In this document: positions 24,601 to 36,200 of the stretch, in pieces
Layout of the letters: each line of letters starts with the position of its first letter
Position numbering within the stretch: position 1 is the stretch's first letter
Source: Nemopilema nomurai
Taxonomy: Eukaryota; Cnidaria; Scyphozoa; Rhizostomeae; Rhizostomatidae
Direction of reading: 5' to 3'
NCBI GenBank assembly: GCA_003864495.1
Contig: ML133427.1
Span: 413,703 to 477,702, forward strand
Length of the DNA: 64,000 nt
Notes under the pieces: generated by a model
What the model was told of the DNA's origin: nothing
Databases searched by the model: none
Seen by the model: only the letters and a program-made list of their open reading frames with translations
Made by a program: the position numbers and the translations under genes

Positions 24601-27600
24601 AGAATCTTTACCAGTCAATTTGAGGAAAAATGAAAGTAGCTTTAATTTCAAAACAATTAATACAGTGAAACAAAGGATAAACAATCACTTAAGAGTTGTT
24701 TTTGAAAAAAGGAAGAACTTAGTCTGCATTACATTCACTGCCAGTTAAACTCACATTCAAACTAGGTATAAAGAGAACCTGCGTGCTGGAACAAAAACAT
24801 CCACAAAAACATTATCCCAGTCATAAAATCCATCAGCACAAATTTCTACAAAAATTCATCTCACAAAAATGTTATTTTTTTCATGATGCAAAAACAGCAA
24901 CTAGGAGAATTCTGACTTTTCATCAACAAAACATGGCATATAAGAGTCGCACATATGGCTAATGGAAATACATACCATCTGCATTAATGTCTCCTTTTCC
25001 TCTTTTAGTTGGTCAACAAGCTTCATAACTCCTTGAGCCTCTTCCACCTTACCATCTGACCCAAGGTTTTCAATCTATTATATACAAGAGCATGAACAAG
25101 TTACAGTTAGCTTTCTGCATAATGCAAATAATGCGTAATCTGTACGATGGTATCAGCTTTTGCTTTTGAATAAGTGTCACTAACAGTTCTTACAAATGAG
25201 CACACATCCCTGGAAAATTAGAAGACTGGGAAAAACTTTAAGGCAGGTTGCAAAGCCCTAGTCTATATAGCTTTAATCGCAAACCTTTCTCAAAATACAT
25301 AAAATAGAAAACCAACCAACAAAAACCTATGATATGGCATGATAAAAAAATTTGTCAAATAATGATGGTAATGTGGTACCAAAATGGTGGTATCAGGCTC
25401 TTCAACTAAAGAAAAATTACTGACTTCTATTCTGAAGATTTATAGGCCATTTAAGGCTTCTGAACTCACCTCACTTAACAACTGGTTGATGTGGTCTGTA
25501 ATCATTGTAACCTTGTCATCATCTCCATTAGCAGACTTTAGTTCTTGCTAAAAATATTTGATAGGTTGGTTTACTTCTCAGGAAACAGTACTCACAAAGG
25601 TTACACTGCACTTCTTATTATTACAAAAGATAGTAAACCAACAGAGTAAAGTGCAAGTCAGAGACATTTTAAAACCTCAACAATCAGACAAAGATGAGAA
25701 AAACATGGAGAGTGTCAATAATACCTGTTCCTTCTTAGCATTGAGCGCAAGTCTCTCATGCCCTCGCCTTATTCGTCTCTCCACATCAGACATTATTCCT
25801 TGTAGGAAACGGTAAAATGTCTCCTCATAACTCATCAATCCTCTTCGAGGGCTCTTTTCATACCTATGGTTGCAAACAAGCAGGATCTCAAGACTTGGAG
25901 ACATCTGATAAGAACCAATTTCAGCCTAACCCCTTCTAGTATCAAGTGTGAAATTAGCTCTTCTGTCATATCAATTATCTACCAAGGAAGTCATGCACAT
26001 AATTTTATTTATAGGGGGAACTCTAAAGAGAAAAATTCAAAAAATGAGCAAAACCTTTAGTAATATATTTGCAGACAAGACTGGCATCTAGTCTCTAATG
26101 CTGACAGTGCTGATAACCATACACTCAGTTTACAAACTCAAAGTAATTGCATACAATAAACCATCAATTAGGACTTTTAAATCTGAACTTTCTGCCTTCA
26201 ATAAACCGATCACCAACATGACCTTGAGCCCTGCCTTGTTTGGGGACCATCCAGTTGCTTTTCGTTTGCATAATGCTGAAAACAAAGTCACATGTATTCC
26301 CTCTCCATTGAAACATCGACTAATGGCTTCCAAGCAAATTTTCAGCCAGTGATTTTGCAAGTGATTTTGCCCCCCCCCCCCCCCACCCCAGCCACATCTG
26401 TGGGTGACTGGTCATTTTATACTAAGAATGTTTCATATGCTTGTGTAAACTAATAAAAGTGATAACAAAAGGGAATAAAGCACTCACTCTTTTTTCAGAG
26501 CTTCATCATGCACTTTTGGACATGCACCTAAAAATGAATCAGAATGTGTCAGAAACTTGCATATACACATAATCATGACAATCAGATATCCCTGCTTGGA
26601 GAAGCATAATACTAGCCATCAACATTGGTTTGCCCATAATTCAATGGTGGCAGGCAAACCAGTTTAAGCTCTGTGTATGCAGTAGTTTAAGCTCTGTAAA
26701 AGAAGAATCAATTCATCCAGCATTTGTTATGCTTATTAAATACATTTTGTGCCTGGCTGCTTAAAGCCACAGTGCCAGATAAGAAAGAATCACCCAGAGA
26801 GCCATGAGTTCGCACATGAAATAGAGCAAAGAATGATAACACCCATAAAAACCAAACCCAGAAATAAATCATAGCTTCAAATCAATTCAAGGGAACCCTA
26901 ATCAGAGATTGGTGAGAAATTTAAGACACCTTGCCTCTTTGATGTGGAATTTAACACACATACATATATATATATATATACTTGAAATTTCAAAAGTATT
27001 TTCTTTATTCAAAATAAATATATATGTATAGACTTGAGAGTCACTAACATAATACAAAGCAATAAATGAAAATGTGTTATACATGGGTAACAGGAAGTAT
27101 ATCTCAAATATGGGAGCAAAACATCATGAACATACCTAGATCTGCTTTGGTATTTGTAAACAACTCATGTGGACAAAATCCACAAAGAAAGTATTTGCAA
27201 ACCTGAAATAAAATTTACATAATAGAGGTCATTTGTATTTGGAACAAATAATTATTAAAATTGTTGTTCTAATATATATTATATATGTTGAGCATTATTA
27301 TATATAAACTTTATATAACTGAAGTATTTATGTGATTGACAGTGCTTCAAACAATTTCTTCAATTGAAATATGTTCAGGTGGGTTTCATATTTTGCTTGT
27401 GTTAATTCCAAGATATTCCCTTTTCCTTATGATAACAGTTGATGTAGGATGAAGGAAAACATGTTGTCATGATGAAAGATAAAGTGTCTTCCATGTGAGG
27501 CACAATTCTCCACAGAGAATACATCCACATCAGCATTGATACTTCTGTAAGCCAGATTACATTTTGTCTAAGTCTTTCTGATTTTACTTACAGAGGATGT

Positions 27601-28656
27601 CACAGCGCTTTCTCAAAAATGAACTTCAGAATTAAAATCTTTGTCCTCAAATTAATATTAACGGAAGAAGTGATGTTCTTTGAATTGTTCCGCTCTGGGC
27701 TACTTTGTTTTGAATATTTATAAGATTTAGCCAAAAAAAATTCACTGCAGCCTCATAGGAAAAGTTTTTGAAATGGGTTAATTCACAGCCTGCCGGCCAA
27801 AACACTTAAACATTTTCAGCACAGACTAGTTTCAAAAGGAAGATTCCAATTCTTTGCCCCATTTTAGTCAAATATGGAAATGAAAATGTTTGGATCAGAG
27901 AATAACTTTAGAACTCCTCTGTTTAAGCAGTTCAGGACCTTTTTGTTGCCATTGCAAATTTGTGTTGCATTTTGTTGGTGTTGTGGACTGTTTTTTGTCA
28001 GCTTGTTTCAATGTGTTTTTCTTTTAAATTTGTTTACTGATCATTATTTTTGCGTTGCACTCTTATTTGCGTCGTATTTTCGTCTTGTCGTGTGTCTTTT
28101 CCCCTTGCGTTGTTTATTTGTGTTTTTTTCGCTTAGCCTTATGGCCACCGTACACCTGGCTTCTTACAATCAGTGATGCCCCCATATAAGAAAAGCGATC
28201 ATTGCATAAAGCAACAGCCCTTCAAAAAACTGTGTTGCATCAAGGTTTTGCGTCCAAAAACTGAAACTGTATCATCTCCCTTCTTCTGTGATTGTTGGCG
28301 ACGTATTACAGTGAGCCGTTGATAGGATAAAATTAGCAGCCTAACTTTCTTAGCGCGCAATAAAACGGATCCCTTGAAGATAAAGTTCGCTTATATAGGA
28401 TAACATTTATATCTGAAAGATGCAACTTAATTCTTCGAAATATCAAAATTTGAAGATATGTCTATAAGTTCGCCTTTTAAGCAGCATGCCTAAATAATAC
28501 AATAAGCGTTAATGCACCACCAACAACATGCCGAATGGGCCTAATCCACAATACCTCGCTATCAGACCAGTGCATCCTTGAGCTGGGCTCTCCAGGGGCC
28601 CTGTTTCTATCTTTCCCCATAAGTTCATCGAGCAGTTGTGCAGCAGACACCGCCAT
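21608..28656 (-). CDS. LUC7L3: LUC7-like 3 splicing factor (U1 snRNP-associated, two zinc fingers plus RS tail), 8 exons
   Basis: LUC7 proteins associate with U1 snRNP in the nucleus and help choose 5' splice sites. Coding exons on the minus strand, in order: 28555-28656, 27136-27202, 26488-26527, 25725-25863, 25470-25547, 24976-25074, 24322-24486, 21608-22333. All junctions are GT-AG and in phase, giving 1416 nt (471 residues; human is about 430). The start MAVSAAQLLDELMGKDRN matches the family N-terminus. Zinc finger 1 is CKYFLCGFCPHELF with a later Cys/His; a helical region follows (DVERRIRRGHERLAL, then DGKVEEAQGVMKLVDQLKEE). Zinc finger 2 begins EVCEICGAFLIVGDAQSRVD and continues to HLQGKQHVGY. 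Exon 8 encodes a long Arg/Ser/Glu/Asp tail ending HDNSDD. The in-frame upstream segment (Cys/Gly-rich) is read as 5' UTR. Exon 8 has a possible weak alternative donor just after the stop (GGAG|GTAAAT). Confidence 0.95.
22073..22160. repeat. Internal 24-bp coding repeat in the LUC7L3 RS tail
   Basis: Near-perfect tandem copies of a 24-bp unit containing GCGATCTCTACTCCTATCCC on the + strand, encoding repeats of Arg-Asp-Arg-Ser-Arg-Asp type on the minus strand. Likely expanded by slippage within the RS domain. Confidence 0.7.
26370..26388. repeat. Poly-C tract in a LUC7L3 intron
   Basis: A run of about 15 C on the + strand between exons 4 and 3 of LUC7L3. Confidence 0.85.
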
Positions 28657-29878
28657 TTTCGTTTCTGCACCGCTTCTTTCCACAGAAATGGTAATTTCTT
28701 CCTTACTTTCAAGACACGCGGCCGAAAACCAGCAACCCCAAGAAATCACATTCCCGTATGTGACAAAGAATTGGTCTCCTCCGCAACAACCACCACAGCA
28801 CGCACGCAAGCTTTGGAATTTTGGGGGGGAAATCTTGCCTTTGAATGCAAAGAAATTAGCTAAGGTAGACTGATGGTTTATACTCCAAAAGTTCTAAAAG
28901 TATAGGGCTGCGATTTCAACATACTTGGAAATTTGTTTTCATCGGTGCTGATCGCAAGGAAGTATGTAACGACGATGCATAAAATGAAGGAGTGCATTTT
29001 AAAATTTTGGTACAACCAGGAGCTGCATTATCATTATTGTTCATGCCATCATCAATGACTAAATACTAATCCAAGGCATGTCCACACGTTTAGGGAGATG
29101 GATGAGAACATATTTTGTGCCACTCTAATACAGAACTCTTAAGTAAGGCTTTGGGAATATTTCAGAAAGGATTCTTGAACATCTCAAATAATGGAAACAG
29201 AGCATCTACATTTGATGGTCCGCTCTAACAAACAATCTTACATATTTTTCGCATCGCGGATGAGCTGATAACAATAATGCTACATAAAGTTACCAGAAGC
29301 GTGGAATTTTTAAGTTCAAAATTATTGAGCTTTCTAGTGACATGCCATCATCAAAACATTTCTTTGGTAGTATAATGAATTTCAGAATGTCGAGAAAAAT
29401 CTTCTAGACCTAGCAGTACCAATCAAAAAACATAAACTCTTTGAAGAATCGAAAATTTAAAATGATTTAATAAGCAACAATCTCTTGACAAATAGGTAAT
29501 CATATATAAAAATAAGCAAAGAAACTGGAACGTTTAAGTGTCCCAGCATAAACAAATTTAAGACGCTGCATTGTGCATTCATTCTTAACCTTCGATTGAA
29601 CAGAAAAATCTTGTGGTGCATAAAATTTTTTCAACAAGAAGATACATGCTTTCCCCAAAACTACTAAAAATATGCGAGCCTATACAAATATTTACCGAAA
29701 AATTACTTTTCTAAACTATACATGTCAGGTGAAATAATCTTTAAGAAAAAGCTGATAAACGACAAGTCATTTTGTGATGAAGACAAACAAATTTAAGACT
29801 CAGGGCTATTTAATCAAAATTTTAACTCAATAATCGAAAGAAAGATGACAATGACTATGAAAAAATCCAATCTATATA
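28657..29878. other. LUC7L3 upstream region and intergenic space to the SLC23 3' end
   Basis: No supported gene. The first ~200 bp upstream of the LUC7L3 ATG are comparatively GC-rich and likely hold its 5' UTR and promoter; the remainder is AT-rich with no structure I can name. Confidence 0.5.
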
Positions 29879-30203
29879 CCGTAAATAACGAAATTAGTGC
29901 CCGGGGCGCTTATTCAAAAATAACATTTTACTGGGGGGCGGCTATTCGACAGGGGCGGTTAATTCAGCAGGGGCGCTTATTAATGTTTGTTCATACCATG
30001 TAAGGGATATAAATTATTTCTAGTGTTCTCCAGTTCTTGTTCTAAAGAAGATTATAACATAATACAATCTCGACGAAAACAATTGCTTGGGAGGTGCTTA
30101 TTCAAACAGGGGGCGGTTATTACAAAAATTGTCTTTATCCCGGGGCGCTTATTCGACAGGGGCGGTTATTTGGCAGGGGGCGCTAATTTCATCATTTACA
30201 GTA
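29877..30203. mobile_element. TA-flanked MITE in the 3' UTR region of the SLC23 gene
   Basis: The left end TA + CCGTAAATAACGAAATTAG (from 29877) matches the inverted right end CTAATTTCATCATTTACAG + TA (to 30203). Inside are repeated GGGGCGCTTATT / GGGGCGGTTATT boxes. There is no ORF. The TA duplication and ~20-bp imperfect terminal repeats suggest a Tc1/mariner-type non-autonomous element about 320 bp long. Its right end is 13 bp past the stop codon (30216-30218) of the minus-strand transporter gene. Confidence 0.75.
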
Positions 30204-30215
30204 TGTCCAATGCGA

Positions 30216-33200
30216 TTATTTTGTACTAGGGTTATCAATTATCATGTCGACGCCGTGATATGGAAGAAAAGGCAGATATTTAACAATCTTGAATCTTTGC
30301 AAGTAGGGGGTGATAAACGGGATATCGTAGCAATGAGTGGTTGCGGCAAATTTCTCCTTGCTGGTGCCATCCGATAAGGCAGCCTTCCATTTCGTCATTC
30401 CTCTTTCGTCGTCTGTACCAGGGAGCAGGTTATCCAGAATGCAACCAATTAGGCCGCCAACCGTCATGTGTGTGCTCAGGAGAACCGTTACCACTTGGTC
30501 AAAATCGACAGACCCTGCAAAAAGTGTGCATCATTATGGTTAATAGCTTGTTAGGTTAATCTTATTCCACTCCACTTGTCCTAAACCCAGTTTGCCTTCA
30601 GTAACGGCATGCTGTTTTTGTCAATGCTAACAGGCAAATGTGGACATCGATCAGAGCTAGGCCCAAGTAGCACTTCAGGCAGCAGACATACCGGGTGGAT
30701 GTTTATTGTCTGCCTTCTCCACAAATTCCACAAATACCCAAGTCAGTGTATTATAAGCATATTTCATCAGTATCCTTGTTAAATAAGTTTGCAAAAGATA
30801 AGACTAATGAGAAAGTCTGTTATTGAAATATGGTATCCCGTAGTGATCAAGAGAAGGACGCATAAAGTAGACTGACATTTAAAAGATTAAGAGACAAGCA
30901 TGACTAGACGAAAATATATGAACCAGTGATTTGCGATGCACACTAAAGTGCCAAAAATGCAAATATCACGTTTCCATTCTTTCTTGCAATAGAGGAAAAT
31001 GCGTGAATGCATGCAGTTAGAAGTCTCTTTCAAATTGCTTCCTTACCTGTTTTTATTGCTCCTGGGTTCCTTATCAGCCAAAACGGTAGCACCATTCCAA
31101 AAAACAAAGAATTGCCAAGTACAAAGAGGTTTCGCATGGAATTCAGACTCACGAACTGCAACGGAGCGAGACCTATAGCAGTCAGTAGCCCGAAAAGAGC
31201 GATGAAAATTCCTCCAACAACAGGATCCGGTACGGTGACAAACAACGCCCCGAATTTGCTGAAGATGCCTAGTATGATCATGAAAAGTGCGCCGAACTGG
31301 ATCACTCTCCGACTCCCCACCTGAAATGGATTTGACTACTGTGTTTTCAGGTATTTAAAAAAGGGTATTTGAGAATACCAACAATCTTGAATGCACACAA
31401 ATAAACTCAATGACGTTGAAGAAATTGTCAACGATAGTGACCCAATAATTTCCATTCATTTCAAATTCTTTATTCACAGTGGTCCCATCAACCAAGAGTG
31501 GCTGCTTTTCAGGGGGCCGTGGAAAAAACCTAATTACAATGTTACTAAAATAACTAAAAAAGAAGATTCACAACATTAAATTAGATTAAATGAAAAATTA
31601 AAAGCTAGGGATTTTGCAGGACAGAGAGGGCTTGACCTCATGTTTTAATTAATTCCAAACCTTTGCTTCACGGAACGAAGATGCTTTTTGGCCATTACTT
31701 GTTTTCATTGGTGGAGCAAGTAAGTCGGTCTCACAATTTCTCAAATTTACTTTTAAAGGTAGCCCTGCATTTACGCTCGGACAAGGGAATAAGGTTTCAC
31801 AATAAACTATAGATTTCCTTCAGTGCAGTATTGAACTATCAAGCTAACATTTTCTTGTGTCTTGCCTACTAGCCTAACTAAACAGTTGGATATCATACCC
31901 GCGTAATCCCGAGGGCTGCAATATTTTCACTATACGACGTTGTGCCGTTGCCCGTTCCAAGAGCTCCAGTCAAGATACAACCAATGCCTTCTATCCCCAG
32001 TCCGCGATTGATGGCGTGGTTTGGAAGTGATGGTGCACCAGCGATTCTGGCACAAGCAAAGTAGTCACCAATCGACTCTATTATTGAGCTGAACACGCCG
32101 GCCATCATTCCAACGATTGTAGCAGCCTTGAATGTTGGAGTTCCCCATTGGCCTAGTCGGAAATGTTGCAAGTCAGCAAATGGCGACACGACGTAGCGAC
32201 TGATTTCACAGCTTTCAGCCGTTTGCGGATCAGAAGTGTAAAGGGAGAGTTCAAAGAATCGCAAGTAACCAACATGATGGTGGAAAAGGGTAGTTGAGGA
32301 AAAGCTATTTACTTCTTCCAATATCACGAGAAAATATAAAAAATCTACATAAGTCACAGATGGGGGAAGAGGTAAAAAAACATTGTACCAATAGAAAGCG
32401 AAAAGAGCTTGCTAAAATATAGACAGTTTCAAAGGAATTAAAGTAGCAACATTAAAGTGTATAAAGGAAAAAATCTTCGAAGACAAACCTGGATAAGGAA
32501 TTCTAACCCACGAAACTTTTTTCAGGACTGAAATCCTTGTATCGGTTCGCGCTTTGTGCCCAAGTGGGAATACGTCAGCCTTTGTTAAAACGGCACACAA
32601 TAGCCATACCAGGACAACAGCGAATAAAATCTAGAACAAAAAATGTAAATGTGGCTATGTGTAGAATTGATAACATTCATTGGTATAATTTATTGCGTAG
32701 AAAATTTGCCAGAAGTAGAAAAGCAGATGTTGCATCGAAGGAAACAAAAAGGATTGCAGAGTCCGAAAAGGTAAAACGACAGAAACCGGAGAATAAAGAA
32801 AAGGCAAAAAAGAGGAGAAAAATTGTAATTAAAAGCATAGAAATAGAAGAAGGAAGAACGAATTAGGTGGAAACAACAGAGGAGGGGACGGAAAAAGAGG
32901 AAGGGGATAGGCAGAGCCATAGAAAAGTGACAAAAATGCAGGTTAAAGGGAAGCAAAGAGTTCAACATGGACAAGAATGATACAGTGGCAGAAAATAAAG
33001 GATTCAGCGGCTTAGAAGAAAACCAGGGAGAAAGAAGACGCAAAAAAGAGACGGGAAAAGACAAACGGAAGAAAAGTAATAAATGAAATACAAAACAGAA
33101 ACAAAGACAAAAAGAAAAAAGGACTAATAAAAAGGAAAAAACTAAGGCAAGAGACAGAGTAAACAAAAAACCAAAATAAGGCGAATAGAAGAAAACAGCG

Positions 33201-36200
33201 ACTTTTAGAAGAAAAAAATATAGCAAATGGATAGTAAATGCAGAAAACAGAGGTGAATAGAATGAACAAAAAAGAGGCGTATGGAGAAGACAAACGGAAG
33301 CAAAGACTTTCAGAAAGGGCAAAACAAAGCAGAGGGATAGAGCAAATGCAAAAAACAGAGGTGAATAGAATGAACAAAAAAGGGGCGTATGGAGAAGACA
33401 AAAGGAAATTGGGATTTTCAGAAAGGGCAAAACAAAGCAAAGGAATAGAGTAAATGCAAAAAACAGAGGTGAATAGAATGAACAAAAAGGGGGCGTATGG
33501 AGAAGACAAAAGGAAACAGGGATTTTCAGAAAGGGCAAAACAAAGCAAAGGAATAGAGTAAATGCAAAAAACAGAGGTGAATAGAATGAACAAAAAAGGG
33601 GCGTATGGAGAAGACAAAAGGAAACAGGGATTTTCAGAAAGGGCAAAACAAAGCAAAGGAATAGAGTAAATGCAAAAAACAGAGGTGAATAGAATGAACA
33701 AAAAGGGGGCGTATGGAGAAGACAAAAGGAAACAGGGATTTTCAGAAAGGGCAAAACAAAGCAAAGGAATAGAGTAAATGCAAAAAACAGAGGTGAATAG
33801 AATGAACAAAAAAGGGGCGTATGGAGAAGACAAAAGGAAACAGGGATTTTCAGAAAGGGCAAAACAAAGCAGAGGGATAGTGTAAATATGAAACCAAAAA
33901 GAGGCAAATAGAAAAGAAAAACAGACTTAGAGGCATCAAGAAAATAAAATATTAGGCAATCCAAGTTTTATACTTCTGAAGCGCGTGCGTAAAAGCCCAA
34001 CTTACAGGGAAATACTTGAAAAAAGGAAGTCGCCCAATACGCCAGCTACCACGAGAATATATTGGAAAGGGCAGTTTGACGTTCTCAAAGACATGTGAAA
34101 ATAGTGTCAACAGAGCCATGGTCCTGCGAAAAAGTAAAGTAAAAGTATAATTTAATGCATTATTGCAATAAAATCCATTCAACACTGCTAACGAATAGTG
34201 AGTTAAAATAACAATAACAGGATAAGGCATGGGGTTTCGTGTGAATCTGTCTTGAGCAAAAAAGAGAGTGAACAACGCATCATTTTCAGTACTTACAACA
34301 AGGATAATCCCCATTGCGTACCTGAAATAAAGTAATTTTGGTTAAAGTGATGTTCGGAAAAGACATATTTGTATGTGAAGGAACAATGAAACCGTAAAAA
34401 TAGACAATTGCTATTTCACTTTAGTCTAAGTAGTATTTTGTACGTGTTGTCTGCCATGCGCTGCCATAAATTACTTTTTGTGGACAACTGAATAAATAGG
34501 ATATTCAGCGAAAGGAGGAGACATTTTCTACCTAAAAAGTTAATCAATCTTATGTTTCTCTCTTTCATCTATAAAGCGCCGCGAACTCAGCGCAAAAAGT
34601 TCTAAGTTCTGTATTGTTCCAAACTGGGAACATAATTATGTCCCGAGTGCACCAATTTCAGCTGATAAATGACCTACAATCCCGGACAAAAATGGTTGAG
34701 ACTTTTCAAGGAAAGCTTATAGTTTCACTTTTCTTTCAAAAATAAACCCCCCTCCCTTCCCCCAATTCAATGTTGAATGCATGATTTTGAAGGACAAATG
34801 ATAGAACAACAAATCCAACATTGATTCAGGGGGAAAGGGGGAATTCGAAGTTATAGGCGTGACATAAAGTAGAAAATTGCAGAAATTGCATTTTGTCTCG
34901 ACACTTTTTGTCCGGGATTGTAGCCTCACCTGCATACTGGTAGGCGGTTTCAAAGAGAGGCAGAGCAACGAGGGTTATTGTTGGAACCACAGTCAGTGGA
35001 CCAATAAAGCGAAGCAAGAGCCCCATGACTCCACTGAACCCAATAACCATTTGAAAGAAACCAGCCACAATTATCGCACCCTGGATCTACGTAAATGTAA
35101 ACGATTTTTAATACTTTCAAACTTGAGGCAAAGCAGAAGAGTTTGATTCTTTGTGTTATGAAAATCAGGTTATGCTTGACATGTATATAGCGTCAAAGTG
35201 ACGGTTGTTTTGCTTTGAGAAAAGTTCAGATTAAGGGGAAATGTTAGTCTTGATGTAGGTTGAGCCTGGCATTATTCTTAATTGTTTTCTTAAGCGTTAG
35301 CAATTTTGAGTCTCAATATTCTTATAGACTTTAATCTGGTTAAAAACTCTGTAATAGCCAGGGGCATTCACCAGACTTCATTACGGCTTTACCTTAGCAA
35401 GGAACAACGTGACTCAATCACTCGATCACAAATGAAAAGTTGTTTCAAATATGCTTGCGATTTGCATTGGATCTGCATGGAAGACTGAACAATATGAATG
35501 ATCGATTACAGTGTCCTACCTCTCGCATACGAATCATCCATTCAGGGTCACTTGTAACTTGTGGGGTTGATGACATAGGTATCATTGTCGCTGCTGTAAG
35601 GTTTCGACCAGATGTTGGCATAGCTATGCAAAAACATTATTGACCTTTGATATATAAATGACTTGTAATTGACGTATCAATGTTTATATGATGTTATATG
35701 GTGTCACAAAAAGAACGGTTAGCTTGTAGCGGCGACTATGCGCTACAGTCTTTAGGCAATCGTCTCGTAAAGGCCATATTCATTAATAACTGTGTTGCAA
35801 GCGTGCTTCAAAATAAGAGGTAACTGAATTCAAAGTGATTTTCAAGGTTTGCTTTAAAAGAATGAGAAAATGATTATCTTTCTCTTAATTTGTGTATTAT
35901 TCAAAATCATAAAACGACACAAGAAGCAAAAAGGTATAAGATGTGATTTGGCAATTCCAATGTAATCTAAAATAATACTACTTCCATACCTGTTGGTATA
36001 GCGGATGGGCAAGGACCACGCAACGCCATGCCGGAAATGGTTGGTGCGAGAAACGCAAATGTGCATCCTTGTATGATGGGAAGCCTATTTCAAAATGACA
36101 AATTAATAGAACATATATTCATATTAGCAATAAATAGTGGAGCCAGTTTTTGCATACTTAAAGTACTTTTTCGCACGACATTCCACAGAGACAAGCAAAC

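Noticed and set aside
28657..28809. An in-frame upstream extension of LUC7L3 by ~51 residues starting MRACCGG
   Set aside because: The family starts at the conserved (M)xSAAQLLDELMG, and the extension is Cys/Gly-rich without similarity; read as 5' UTR.
32690..33964. A 424-codon minus-strand frame (Phe/Leu-rich, membrane-like) and an overlapping 273-codon frame
   Set aside because: It is produced by a purine-rich intron with 108-bp units; it lies inside an SLC23 intron and shows only pyrimidine-biased composition.
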